Assembly: GCF_007559275.1 (NCBI RefSeq)
Contig: NZ_VMHK01000001.1
Span: forward strand, 434,001 to 498,000
Reading direction: 5' to 3'
DNA: 64,000 nucleotides
DNA from: Bifidobacterium apousia
GTDB lineage: Bacteria; Actinomycetota; Actinomycetes; Actinomycetales; Bifidobacteriaceae
This document shows, piece after piece, positions 56,673 to 64,000 of the stretch. The first letter of the stretch is position 1, and every line of letters begins with the position of its first letter. The position numbers were made by a program, and so were the translations under genes. The notes beneath the pieces were generated by a model, which worked only from the letters and a program-made list of their open reading frames with translations, ran no database searches and was not told the DNA's origin.

Positions 56673-56881
56673 CTGAGCTCCTTTGACTAGGAATGGCCGG
56701 TCCGTCCGGTCCACATGCGATTGGGTCCGCCCTCAAGAGCCTGCGGGGGCTGGCGGAATCTTATCCTATGGTAAAGGTCTCAAAGTTACGTCACAAGAAT
56801 TCCGGCCCGCAATGTCTGGCATGTGGTCATTCAAGGCCCGAAGAATGAGAGAACAAGAACGAGCAAGCAAAACTGCTGACG

Positions 56882-56914
56882 AAAGTTGAGTCTCCTAGAC
56901 TCAACTTTTATTCC
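56882..56914 (+). promoter_or_regulatory. HAIR element (HspR site) and hsp20 promoter
   Basis: GTTGAGT (56885-56891) and ACTCAAC (56899-56905) are 7 bases apart and match the HAIR element CTTGAGT-n7-ACTCAAG apart from the outermost bases; the dyad extends to 12-base arms at 56882-56893 and 56897-56908. TTGAGT (56886-56891) with TATTCC (56909-56914), 17 bases apart, may be the promoter it covers. It lies in the 384-base divergent gap between gdhA and hsp20 (56673-57056). Confidence 0.8.
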
Positions 56915-57056
56915 TTGGGTGAACAGTGGGCATGGAACCCGGCGCCTGCGGTTTGGACAAAGTGAAGGGCAGGGAGCCCGGGAGGACAGGTCAGGATGTC
57001 CACCCGGGGTTCCGGTCCGCAGAAACTATTGACTTTGAGAATCAGGAGATGCGATT

Positions 57057-57518
57057 ATGGCTATGTTTCCCGCATTGATGAACAATTCGATCTTCGGCGA
57101 CTTCTTCGACGATCCCTTCTTCAACAACTGGCGTGACGGGCGTCGGCAGGGTCAGGGCGCCAAGAACGCGCTGAACAGCCCCTTGATGAACACGGATGTG
57201 CGTGAGCAGGACGGGCAGTACCAGCTCTCCATCGACATGCCCGGCTTCGACAAGAAGGACATCGGTCTGCGTCTGGAGGATGGCTACCTGATTGTCTCCG
57301 CCCAGAAGAACAGTGACCAGGGCGACAAGGACGACCAGGGACGGTGGATTCGGCGTGAGCGTTACACCGGGTCCTGCTCCCGCAGCTTCTATGTGGGCGA
57401 CAAGGTCCGCCAGGAGGACATTCATGCCCACTATGCCAACGGCACCCTGGAGGTGACCCTGCCCAAGACCAGCATCGAGCCGGCTGACCACACGCAGAAC
57501 ATCGCCATTGAGGACTGA
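57057..57518 (+). CDS. hsp20: Small heat-shock protein, Hsp20 family
   Basis: A 153-residue ATP-independent holdase. The alpha-crystallin domain covers residues about 43-140 (MNTDVREQDGQYQLSIDMPGFDKKDIGLRLEDGYLIVSAQK...SFYVGDKVRQEDIHAHYANGTLEVTLPK), and the N-terminus has an aromatic arm (MFPALMNNSIFGDFFDDPFF). The GTLEVTLPK strand is the family mark. ATG 57057 follows GGAG. The HAIR element upstream means HspR control. It lies just before infA. Confidence 0.93.
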   Translation: MAMFPALMNNSIFGDFFDDPFFNNWRDGRRQGQGAKNALNSPLMNTDVREQDGQYQLSIDMPGFDKKDIGLRLEDGYLIVSAQKNSDQGDKDDQGRWIRRERYTGSCSRSFYVGDKVRQEDIHAHYANGTLEVTLPKTSIEPADHTQNIAIED

Positions 57519-57552
57519 GGGATTCGGGTCCTCATCGGACCGCCTGAACGAC

Positions 57553-57642
57553 TGCTATACTGATTGAGCGACAGCCGTTCAGACGGCCCTTTTGTCGTGT
57601 CAACACGCTATTGCCCAATTTTGGGTGCATCAATGCTATACT
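57553..57642 (+). promoter_or_regulatory. Two extended -10 elements ahead of infA
   Basis: TGCTATACT occurs at 57553-57561 and again at 57634-57642. Each is an extended -10 (TGn plus TATACT). The second lies 60 bases ahead of the infA ATG. They would restart transcription of the alpha operon after the inserted genes. Confidence 0.6.
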
Positions 57643-57702
57643 TGCCATTTGGCGTGTCTTTCGGCGCGCTGTGTAACCGGCCGAGGATCGGATAGAAGGC
57701 TT

Positions 57703-57921
57703 ATGGCAAAAGATGGTGTGATCGAGGTGGAAGGGCGTGTGGTCGAGGCCCTCCCCAATGCGATGTTCCGCGTCGAGCTCGAGAACAAGCACCTGGTGCT
57801 GGCCACCATTTCCGGCAAAATGCGCAAGAACTATATCCGCATTCTGCCCCAGGATCGGGTGGTGCTCGAAATGAGTCCCTACGATCTGAACCGCGGACGG
57901 ATTACGTACCGGTACAAGTAA
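57703..57921 (+). CDS. infA: Translation initiation factor IF-1
   Basis: A 72-residue OB-fold protein ([72 protein letters not shown] pattern; shown here only by its motifs [17 protein letters not shown] and [11 protein letters not shown]). It occupies the A site during initiation. ATG 57703 follows AGAAGGC. It begins the infA-rpmJ-rpsM-rpsK-rpoA-rplQ operon; the upstream extension of the frame is not translated. Confidence 0.97.
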   Translation: MAKDGVIEVEGRVVEALPNAMFRVELENKHLVLATISGKMRKNYIRILPQDRVVLEMSPYDLNRGRITYRYK

Positions 57922-57946
57922 CAAGGTACACAAGCAAAGGAAAACC

Positions 57947-58060
57947 ATGAAGGTCAGCCCTAGTGTGAAGAGAATCTGCGAGAACTGCCGCGTGATTCGT
58001 CGTCACGGCCGCGTCATGGTGATCTGCAAAAACCCACGCCACAAGCAGCGCCAGGGCTGA
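57947..58060 (+). CDS. rpmJ: 50S ribosomal protein L36
   Basis: A 37-residue L36 with the zinc ligands [24 protein letters not shown] (three Cys and one His). It directly follows infA (25 bases), ATG behind AAAGGAAAACC. It is the zinc form, so a zinc-free paralogue may exist elsewhere, as in other actinobacteria. Confidence 0.97.
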   Translation: MKVSPSVKRICENCRVIRRHGRVMVICKNPRHKQRQG

Positions 58061-58192
58061 GCGGATTCCCAGCGGCAACGAACACCAAAGGCGCTGAGTC
58101 ACAGCCGACAGGCTGAACCCCGGGTGCGCAGGCCCGGGCCGGGAGACCGGAAGACTCGGTGCACGACCTGCGTAGAACAAAAAGGAATCGCA

Positions 58193-58570
58193 ATGGCACG
58201 TCTTGCCGGAGTCGACATCCCCAACGAGAAGCGCATAGAGATAGCCCTCACCTACATCTTCGGTGTGGGCCGTACTCGCGCCAAGGAAACACTTGCCGCG
58301 ACCGGAGTGAATCCGGACACCCGCGTCAAGGATCTCACGGACGAGCAGCTCATTACGCTGCGTGATTACCTCGAGGGAAACTACAAGATCGAGGGTGATC
58401 TGCGTCGTGAGATCGACGCCGATATTCGCCGTAAGATCCAGATCAATTGCTATCAGGGCCAGCGCCACCGCAGGGGCCTGCCCGTGCGTGGCCAGCGGAC
58501 CAAGACCAATGCCCGCACCCGCAAGGGACCCAAGCGCACCGTCGCCGGAAAGAAGAAGGCGACCAAGTAA
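58193..58570 (+). CDS. rpsM: 30S ribosomal protein S13
   Basis: A 125-residue S13 of the small-subunit head. [34 protein letters not shown], the [47 protein letters not shown]-type basic end, and [12 protein letters not shown] are typical. ATG 58193 follows AAGGAATCGCA; the upstream frame is leader. The gap of 132 bases from rpmJ includes a GC-rich hairpin-prone stretch. Confidence 0.97.
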   Translation: MARLAGVDIPNEKRIEIALTYIFGVGRTRAKETLAATGVNPDTRVKDLTDEQLITLRDYLEGNYKIEGDLRREIDADIRRKIQINCYQGQRHRRGLPVRGQRTKTNARTRKGPKRTVAGKKKATK

Positions 58571-58650
58571 GGCCGAATGCGAAGCGGGGATGAGGGTCCC
58601 CGAGGATTCGCACGAGCAATCAGTTATTCGTGACAAGGAAACGAGGATCA

Positions 58651-59049
58651 ATGGCAGCAGCAAAGCAGGCCGCGCGCAAGCCTCGTCGTCGGGATCGCAA
58701 GTCGGTTCCGGTCGGGCAGGCGCATATCAAGTCAACATTCAACAACACCATCATCTCCATCACCGATCCTTCCGGTGCTGTAGTGGCCTGGGCTTCAGGC
58801 GGCGACGTAGGCTTCAAGGGCTCCCGCAAGTCCACTCCTTACGCAGCGGGAATGGCCGCCGAATCCGCAGCCCGCAAGGCCATGGAGCATGGGGTCAAGA
58901 AGGTGGATGTCTTCGTCAAGGGCCCGGGTTCGGGCCGCGAGACCGCCATCCGCTCCCTGCAGTCCGCAGGCCTGGAGGTCGGTTCCATCTCTGATGTGAC
59001 CCCACAGGCACACAATGGCGTTCGTCCTCCCAAGCGCCGTCGCGTCTGA
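58651..59049 (+). CDS. rpsK: 30S ribosomal protein S11
   Basis: A 132-residue S11 ([50 protein letters not shown]; ending PKRRRV), at the platform near the mRNA exit. ATG 58651 follows AAGGAAACGAGG. In many actinobacteria rpsD lies next; here rpoA follows directly, so rpsD is elsewhere. Confidence 0.97.
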   Translation: MAAAKQAARKPRRRDRKSVPVGQAHIKSTFNNTIISITDPSGAVVAWASGGDVGFKGSRKSTPYAAGMAAESAARKAMEHGVKKVDVFVKGPGSGRETAIRSLQSAGLEVGSISDVTPQAHNGVRPPKRRRV

Positions 59050-59124
59050 GCACTAAAAAACCCATGAATCCACCCGCGAAGACCGGTGAGTGCACCACCG
59101 GTCGGAGCTGAAAGGATAGCAACA

Positions 59125-60120
59125 GTGCTTATTGCACAGCGTCCGACTCTTACTGAAGAAGTCGTCAATGCCCAGCGCTCCCGTTTCACCATCGAGCCGC
59201 TGGAGCCCGGATTCGGGTACACCCTGGGCAACTCCCTGCGTCGTACCCTGCTGAGCTCCATACCGGGAGCGGCTGTGACCTCGGTTCGCATCTCGGGTGC
59301 CCTGCACGAGTTCACCACGCTGCCTGGTGTGGAGGAGGACGTCACCGAGATCCTGCTCAACATCAAGGGCATCGTGCTGACCAGCGAGTACGACGAGCCT
59401 GTGGTCATGTATTTGCGCAAGAGCGGCAAGGGCGAGGCCACCGCCGGGGACATTACCCCGCCGGCCGGTGTCACCGTGGCCAATCCTGATCTGCATATCG
59501 CGACCTTGGCCGAGGATGGCGAGCTGGAGATTGAGTTTACGGTGGAGCGTGGGCGTGGATACGTCCAGGCCCAGCTCAACAAGCAGGACAACGATGAGAT
59601 TGGCCGCATCCCGGTCGATTCCATCTACTCTCCCGTGCTCAAGGTCAGCTACAAGGTCGAGGCCACCCGCGTCGAGCAGCGCACGGATTTCGACAAGCTG
59701 ATCCTGGATGTGGAGACCAAGCCTGCCATCTCGCCGCGCGACGCGGTGGCATCCGCAGGGTCGACCCTGGTCGAGCTCTTCGGCCTCTGCCGCGAGCTCA
59801 ACACTCAGGCTGAGGGCGTGGAAGTCGGACCCGAGCCGGTGGTGGAAGAGGCCGATCCGCAGATGTCCGTGCCGATTGAGGACCTGAACCTGACGCAGCG
59901 TTCCTACAACTGCCTCAAGCGCGAGGGAATCCATACCATCGGCGAACTGGTCTCGCATACCGAGCAGGATCTGCTGGACATCCGCAACTTCGGCATGAAG
60001 TCCATCGACGAGGTCAAGGAGAAGCTTGAGGGCATGGGGCTGTCGCTGAAGGCCTCCCCGCTGGGCTTCGACACCAATAATCTCGAGGGAGGCACCTTCT
60101 TCTCGCCTGACGACGAGTGA
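59125..60120 (+). CDS. rpoA: RNA polymerase alpha subunit
   Basis: A 331-residue alpha subunit: the N-terminal dimerisation domain ([36 protein letters not shown]), and the C-terminal domain ([49 protein letters not shown]) that binds UP elements and activators. Start is GTG 59125 behind AAAGGA. It is in its normal position between rpsK and rplQ. Confidence 0.98.
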   Translation: MLIAQRPTLTEEVVNAQRSRFTIEPLEPGFGYTLGNSLRRTLLSSIPGAAVTSVRISGALHEFTTLPGVEEDVTEILLNIKGIVLTSEYDEPVVMYLRKSGKGEATAGDITPPAGVTVANPDLHIATLAEDGELEIEFTVERGRGYVQAQLNKQDNDEIGRIPVDSIYSPVLKVSYKVEATRVEQRTDFDKLILDVETKPAISPRDAVASAGSTLVELFGLCRELNTQAEGVEVGPEPVVEEADPQMSVPIEDLNLTQRSYNCLKREGIHTIGELVSHTEQDLLDIRNFGMKSIDEVKEKLEGMGLSLKASPLGFDTNNLEGGTFFSPDDE

Positions 60121-60248
60121 AGAAGGATCGCAGCCTTCGTATGAGCGGGCGAGGGGAAGGGTTCCGTCGCCTGCTGACAGCAATTCCGGGAAGTCGGATG
60201 TTCGGGCGTATGCCCACCTGTCCTCCCGGGCCGTAAGGAGATAATCCA

Positions 60249-60893
60249 ATGCCAAAACCTAGCAAGGGCCCACGTCTGGCCTCCAGCCCGGCGCACGAGC
60301 GGCTGATGCTGGCCAACATGGCCACCAGCCTCTTTGCCAACGGCCGTATCACGACCACTCTGCCCAAGGCCAAGCGCCTGCGTCCGCTGGCTGAGCGGCT
60401 GATCACCTTCGCCAAGCGTGGGGATCTGCCTGCCCGTCGCCGCGTCATGCGCGTCATCCGCGACAAGTCTGTGGTCCACATCCTGTTCACGCAGATCGCC
60501 GAGCAGATGCAGCAGCGCGAGGGCGGCTACACCCGCATCACCAAGATCGCGCCTCGCCGTGGAGACAACTCCCCCCAGGCCGTGATCGAGCTGGTCACCG
60601 AGCCCCTGTCGGCCAAGAAGGCCGTCGTCAAGGAGGCTGAGTCCGCAGCCAAGGTGGCCGCCAAGGACGACAATGCCGAGGTGGCTGCGGCCACTGACGC
60701 CGCCGTCGCCGAAGGCGCTGCCAAGGACGCCGTCGACCAGGCCGTCGAGGCCAACGAGTCCGATCAGGACGTGTCCCAGGCCGACCAGGCCGCCGAGGAT
60801 CTGGAACAGACCGCTGACAAGGCGGATCAGGCCGAAGCCCAGGCTGAGGAAGATGCCGACGTGGCTGAGGATGCCGAGAAGACTGCCGAGTAA
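60249..60893 (+). CDS. rplQ: 50S ribosomal protein L17 with acidic tail
   Basis: A 214-residue L17. The first 120 residues are the normal protein ([37 protein letters not shown]). A C-terminal extension of about 90 residues is almost all Ala, Asp, Glu, Lys and Val and reads as disordered or coiled; similar but shorter tails occur in other bifidobacteria. It closes the alpha operon; a strong hairpin follows at 60911. Confidence 0.96.
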   Translation: MPKPSKGPRLASSPAHERLMLANMATSLFANGRITTTLPKAKRLRPLAERLITFAKRGDLPARRRVMRVIRDKSVVHILFTQIAEQMQQREGGYTRITKIAPRRGDNSPQAVIELVTEPLSAKKAVVKEAESAAKVAAKDDNAEVAAATDAAVAEGAAKDAVDQAVEANESDQDVSQADQAAEDLEQTADKADQAEAQAEEDADVAEDAEKTAE

Positions 60894-60910
60894 TCGGCTA
60901 TTGCATTCGA

Positions 60911-60952
60911 TGACGGGGTCGGGGAGCATGGCTCTCCGGCCCCGTTTGTCAT
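60911..60952 (+). terminator. Terminator after rplQ
   Basis: ACGGGGTCGGGGAG and CTCTCCGGCCCCGT form a long GC-rich stem and are followed by TTTG. Confidence 0.75.
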
Positions 60953-60971
60953 CGCTGCCAGGGAGGTCTTG

Positions 60972-61934
60972 ATGGAAGGTCAGGAAGGGAAGATGTCCCT
61001 TGTCAGGCTGCGCATGGATCTGGCCTATGACGGTGGCGGCTTCCATGGCTGGGCCCGGCAGCCAGGGCTTCGTACGGTCCAAGGTTGCATTGAGCAGGCT
61101 CTGTCTCTGATCACTGGAGCCCGCAGCTCACAAGGCGGCGTTCCCCATAACCACGACGTCTGGGAACCAAGACTGGTCGTGGCTGGCAGGACCGACACCG
61201 GGGTCCATGCGTCTCATCAGGTGGCGCACCTGGACATTCCCGATGGTGTGCTCGAGTCCTGCAGGGGCCATATGGAGGCAGACGGTGTTGTGGCCCTGGA
61301 ACGCCGTCTGAGGCACCTGCTGCCTGCTGACATCGTTCTGCTCGGTCTCGGATTGGCCCCTAGGGGCTTTGATGCCCGCTTCTCTGCTATGGAACGCACC
61401 TACCTGTATCGGGTCAGCCAGGGGGGTCAGCCAGGGGATCCCCGCATGCGGGGCTATGTGCTGGACCTGGAGGGAAGCCTGGATCTGCAAGCTATGAACG
61501 AGGCTGCAAGAGCGTGTATCGGCTTGCATGACTTCGGATCCTTCGCCAGGCCAAACCCTGGCGGCACGACCATCCGCAAGGTCCTGGCCGCACACTGGGA
61601 TCTGGTTCCGGCCGTGAATCTGTTCGGTGCGGCTCCGGACCAGAGTGTTGTCGGGTACCTTCCGACTTTCATGGAATCCGGGCTGACCGTCTTTCGGATC
61701 GTGGCTGACGCATTTGCCCACAATATGGTTCGCTCACTGGTAGCAGCCTGCATTCAGGTGGGCCTGGGACGCCGGTCAGTGCCATGGTTCGTCGACAAGG
61801 TAGCCCGCCCCCTGCGCGAAGGTTCCACCGGTCCCATAGATGCTCGGGGCCTGACCCTGGAGCATGTGGCCTACCCGCCTGATGGCCAGCTGGCTGAACG
61901 GGCGCAGGCTATCAGAGCCCGCCGTACATTATGA
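60972..61934 (+). CDS. truA: tRNA pseudouridine synthase A
   Basis: A 320-residue enzyme that makes pseudouridine at positions 38-40 of tRNA anticodon stems. RMDLAYDGGGFHGWARQPGLRTVQGCIEQAL, the catalytic-Asp motif VVAGRTDTGVHASHQVAH and the AFAHNMVRSLV end are present. ATG 60972 follows GGGAGG by 6 bases; TTG 60969 or ATG 60993 are other options. It follows rplQ past a terminator, the usual actinobacterial order. A middle insertion (about residues 90-115) makes it longer than E. coli TruA. Confidence 0.95.
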   Translation: MEGQEGKMSLVRLRMDLAYDGGGFHGWARQPGLRTVQGCIEQALSLITGARSSQGGVPHNHDVWEPRLVVAGRTDTGVHASHQVAHLDIPDGVLESCRGHMEADGVVALERRLRHLLPADIVLLGLGLAPRGFDARFSAMERTYLYRVSQGGQPGDPRMRGYVLDLEGSLDLQAMNEAARACIGLHDFGSFARPNPGGTTIRKVLAAHWDLVPAVNLFGAAPDQSVVGYLPTFMESGLTVFRIVADAFAHNMVRSLVAACIQVGLGRRSVPWFVDKVARPLREGSTGPIDARGLTLEHVAYPPDGQLAERAQAIRARRTL

Positions 61935-61976
61935 TCCTCTGCCTGTTCATGGCAATCGGTGACTGCGCCACGCCGC

Positions 61977-62004
61977 TTGCCAGGTAGGGACTCTGTGGCA
62001 TAAT
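61977..62004 (+). promoter_or_regulatory. Promoter of tRNA-Ser (CGA)
   Basis: TTGCCA (61977-61982) and CATAAT (61999-62004) are 16 bases apart, about 39 bases before the tRNA. Confidence 0.7.
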
Positions 62005-62042
62005 AGAAAAGTTGTTGTTCGGCAGTGTCGGGCAACGACCAT

Positions 62043-62128
62043 GGTTGAGTGTCCGAGCGGTCTAAGGAGCACGCCTCGAAAGCGTGTGAGGGCAACTCCC
62101 TCCGCGAGTTCGAATCTCGCCTCAACCG
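62043..62128 (+). tRNA. tRNA-Ser (CGA)
   Basis: GGTTGAG pairs with CTCAACC; anticodon CGA lies at 62077-62079; the long variable arm and T-loop TTCGAAT are present. The terminator follows at 62143. Confidence 0.95.
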
Positions 62129-62142
62129 CCCCCACTGGTCCC

Positions 62143-62166
62143 GGCCCCACGGTCGGGGCCTTTTTT
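62143..62166 (+). terminator. Terminator after tRNA-Ser (CGA)
   Basis: GGCCCC (62143-62148) pairs with GGGGCC (62155-62160) and TTTTTT follows. Confidence 0.9.
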
Positions 62167-62239
62167 CGTATACTGTCTGATGACGGCATGTGCATGATTA
62201 CGATAAAGGGGCTCATGCCTTCCTGCTGAAGGAGGTCCT

Positions 62240-63163
62240 TTGGTCGGCATCAAAGACGTGGCCGCTCTGGCGGGAGTTTCCATAAGCACTGTTTCCTATG
62301 TATTCTCGGGCAAACGACCGGTAAGCGACGCGACGAAGATCAGGGTGCTCAAGGCAGTCCAGCAATTGGATTACCACCCCGGATCAGGAGCCGCCATGCT
62401 CCGAAGGGACCGCAGAACCCATCTGATCGTGCTGAGCTCGCCAATGCATCCCTATACCGACTATTCGAACTACGCCACCTTTTTCTTCGCCGTAGTTGCC
62501 AGGGCCAGACACTACCACTACAACGTGGTCCTTTTGATGGATGAGGACGATACGGACGAACTCCTGAGAATGTCATACAGTGGCATGATCGACGGTGTCC
62601 TCCTCTTGGATGTGACCATGGAGGATCCGCGGGTAGCCCAGGCACATACCTCCTTGGTGCCCTATGTCTCCATTGGATATGCCAGCGATCCGTCCAATGT
62701 GCTTTCCGTTGACGTGGATTTTCATGCTATGGGCTTGTACAACTCACAATGGTCGATCGTCATCATATTCACGGTCATCCAGAGCGCATTCGGCACCTAT
62801 CTTCTGTCCAGCGTCTACGGAACCTTCCCCAAGGCCATTCTGGAAGCTGCCACCATAGATGGGGCCAGCCGGTGGAGAATTCTCAAGGACATTGTCTTCC
62901 CCATCTCCAAGCCCACGCTGAGCGTCATGCTGGTCTTCTTCTTCATCTGGACCTGGAATGAGTACATGATTCCTATGGCCTTCCTGATTGACAATTCCAA
63001 GCAGACGGTCCCCATTGCCATAGCGTCGTTGACTGGAGACAGGCTGATGGATGTGACCACCACGGCTGCGGCCTCACTGATCAGCATTGTGCCCACGCTG
63101 ATCTTCTATCTGATCTTCCAAAGGACCCTTTCCAAGGGCATTACTACAGGAGCTGTGAAATAA
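62240..63163 (+). CDS. Chimera: LacI-type regulator N-terminus fused to MalG-type permease C-terminus
   Basis: A 307-residue frame that cannot be one normal protein. Residues 1-163 are a LacI-family regulator: HTH (VGIKDVAALAGVSISTVSYVFSGKRPVSDAT), hinge and the first part of the effector domain (THLIVLSSPMHPY...LVPYVSIGYASD). From about residue 165 the sequence is the C-terminal half of a sugar ABC permease: YGTFPKAILEAATIDGASRWRILKDIVFPISKP is the EAA loop and WTWNEYMIPMAFLIDN and GITTGAVK end it. The frame passes the junction (bases about 62720-62740) cleanly. A deletion between a lacI gene and a permease gene is the simplest cause. TTG 62240 follows AAGGAGG. Permease function is lost; a membrane-tethered HTH product is conceivable. 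Confidence 0.8.
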   Translation: MVGIKDVAALAGVSISTVSYVFSGKRPVSDATKIRVLKAVQQLDYHPGSGAAMLRRDRRTHLIVLSSPMHPYTDYSNYATFFFAVVARARHYHYNVVLLMDEDDTDELLRMSYSGMIDGVLLLDVTMEDPRVAQAHTSLVPYVSIGYASDPSNVLSVDVDFHAMGLYNSQWSIVIIFTVIQSAFGTYLLSSVYGTFPKAILEAATIDGASRWRILKDIVFPISKPTLSVMLVFFFIWTWNEYMIPMAFLIDNSKQTVPIAIASLTGDRLMDVTTTAAASLISIVPTLIFYLIFQRTLSKGITTGAVK

Positions 63164-63164
63164 C

Positions 63165-64000
63165 ATGAAGTTCACCAATGGATATTGGCTGACCCGGCCC
63201 GGCGTCGAGGCTCTCTACGCACGTTCTCCCTATGAATTGTCGGTAGGGCCAGATGGGAGGAGCATCGATGTCCTGGCTACGACCAGGGTCGTGACCGGCC
63301 GGGCCGACACCCTGAATCTGCCGACCTTCCGGATCCATGCCACCTCGCCGGCTGAAGGGATCATCCAGGTGCAGGCAACCCATTGGAAGGGGACCAGGAC
63401 CTGTCCGGGCTTCCCTGTTCACGAGCAGGATCCGGATTCCGGATTCGTCAAGGCCAGCGCTCAAGGTGCTGGCGACGGCGAGGTCGGAGAAGACGGGGCT
63501 TCGGTGACTCTGACATCGGGCAACCTGAGCCTGACCATGACCAAGGGGCCCGTCTTCGACATGGCTTTTGCCTGCGAGGGCAAGGAGCTCACCCATGCCA
63601 GGGGCAAGTCTCTGGCAAGGTTCGCTTTGGCTCCCGACGCCGCCGTAAGTACGCAACCGGTGGGGGAGTTCGGCGTAGCGCCCACGGCCAGGGCCTATGA
63701 TGAGTCTCCGGTCTTCACTGCCATTCAACTTGGCTTGTCAGTCGGGGAAAGGGTCTACGGCTTTGGCGAAAGGTTCGGCCCATATCTGAAGAACGGGCAG
63801 AGCATAGACATCTGGAACGAAGATGGCGGCACAGCCAGCGAGCAAGGCTATAAGGACATTCCCTTCTATATGACCAGCAAGGGCTACGGTGTTCTGGTCA
63901 ACAACCGCGGGCACGTCTCCTTCGAGGTGGCCACGGAGAACACCGAGACCGTCCAGTTCAGCGTACCCGGCGAAGTTCTGGACTTCTATCTGATCGCCGG
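63165..64000 (+). CDS. yicI: Alpha-xylosidase, GH31 (YicI type), 3' end outside window
   Basis: The first 278 residues of a glycoside hydrolase family 31 enzyme begin at ATG 63165 (MKFTNGYWLTRPGVEALYARSPYEL), one base after the chimera's stop (TAAC-ATG). The N-terminal beta-domain and VYGFGERFGPYLKNGQSIDIWNEDGGTASEQGYKDIPFYMTSKGYGVLVNN match the alpha-xylosidase YicI group, which removes xylose from isoprimeverose and xyloglucan fragments. The catalytic Asp residues lie beyond the window. An ABC sugar importer normally precedes it; here only a fused remnant remains. Confidence 0.9.
   Translation, partial: MKFTNGYWLTRPGVEALYARSPYELSVGPDGRSIDVLATTRVVTGRADTLNLPTFRIHATSPAEGIIQVQATHWKGTRTCPGFPVHEQDPDSGFVKASAQGAGDGEVGEDGASVTLTSGNLSLTMTKGPVFDMAFACEGKELTHARGKSLARFALAPDAAVSTQPVGEFGVAPTARAYDESPVFTAIQLGLSVGERVYGFGERFGPYLKNGQSIDIWNEDGGTASEQGYKDIPFYMTSKGYGVLVNNRGHVSFEVATENTETVQFSVPGEVLDFYLIA

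Overview
The window is a chromosomal piece of a high-GC actinobacterium, almost certainly a Bifidobacterium. The evidence is the gene content and order: groES standing alone behind a CIRCE operator, fdxA-dapC, a single-chain AdhE, a class Ib nrd region, the S10-spc-alpha ribosomal protein order, and many GTG/TTG starts behind AGGAGG-type sites. A species of the insect-gut branch is possible but cannot be settled from this window.

Layout. 1-7.9 kb: end of rplL; an FHA-domain gene translationally coupled to a giant degenerate helicase/nuclease-like gene; then on the minus strand mscL, a SAF-domain secretion-type protein and an FmdB zinc ribbon. 7.9-12.5 kb: 5-formyl-THF cyclo-ligase, a RimJ-type acetyltransferase, a low-complexity membrane protein, groES and a HisC-type aminotransferase. 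12.6-18.3 kb: an expanded ribonucleotide reductase locus, nrdI-nrdF-nrdI-nrdE-nrdF. 18.4-18.9 kb: tRNA-Tyr, tRNA-Thr, tRNA-Met and rpmG. 19-26.4 kb, minus strand: a UROD-family methyltransferase-like protein, a Liv-type ABC importer whose four membrane and ATPase units are fused into two chains, and O-acetylhomoserine sulfhydrylase. 26.7-35.4 kb: murB, an APC permease, fdxA, dapC, dinB, tRNA-Ser, yigZ, an LRV-like protein, rplM-rpsI. 35.7-38.4 kb: adhE. 38.7-50.7 kb: S10/spc ribosomal operon through secY and adk. 51-57.5 kb: a block lying between adk and infA (heterodimeric ABC exporter, gdhA, hsp20). 57.7-61.9 kb: infA-rpmJ-rpsM-rpsK-rpoA-rplQ-truA. 62-64 kb: tRNA-Ser(CGA), a LacI/MalG chimeric gene and the start of a GH31 alpha-xylosidase.

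The most notable discovery is in the nrd locus. The first NrdF (354 aa) carries Gln133, Ser193 and Lys227 where class I radical subunits carry three metal-binding glutamates, while the last NrdF (331 aa) keeps all of them (E110, E170, E204). The QSK pattern is that of class Ie, the metal-free, DOPA-radical ribonucleotide reductase. The locus therefore appears to encode a metal-dependent class Ib beta and a metal-independent class Ie beta, each with an NrdI available, around one NrdE. A good pair of NrdR boxes stands in front of the class Ie genes and a weaker pair in front of the nrdI-nrdE part.

Other points of interest are the LacI/permease fusion at the right end, the SAF gene whose frame has no stop before it runs through mscL, the UROD-like/Liv/MetY cluster that may supply methionine or a methylated thiol, and clear stress operators (CIRCE at groES, HAIR at hsp20).
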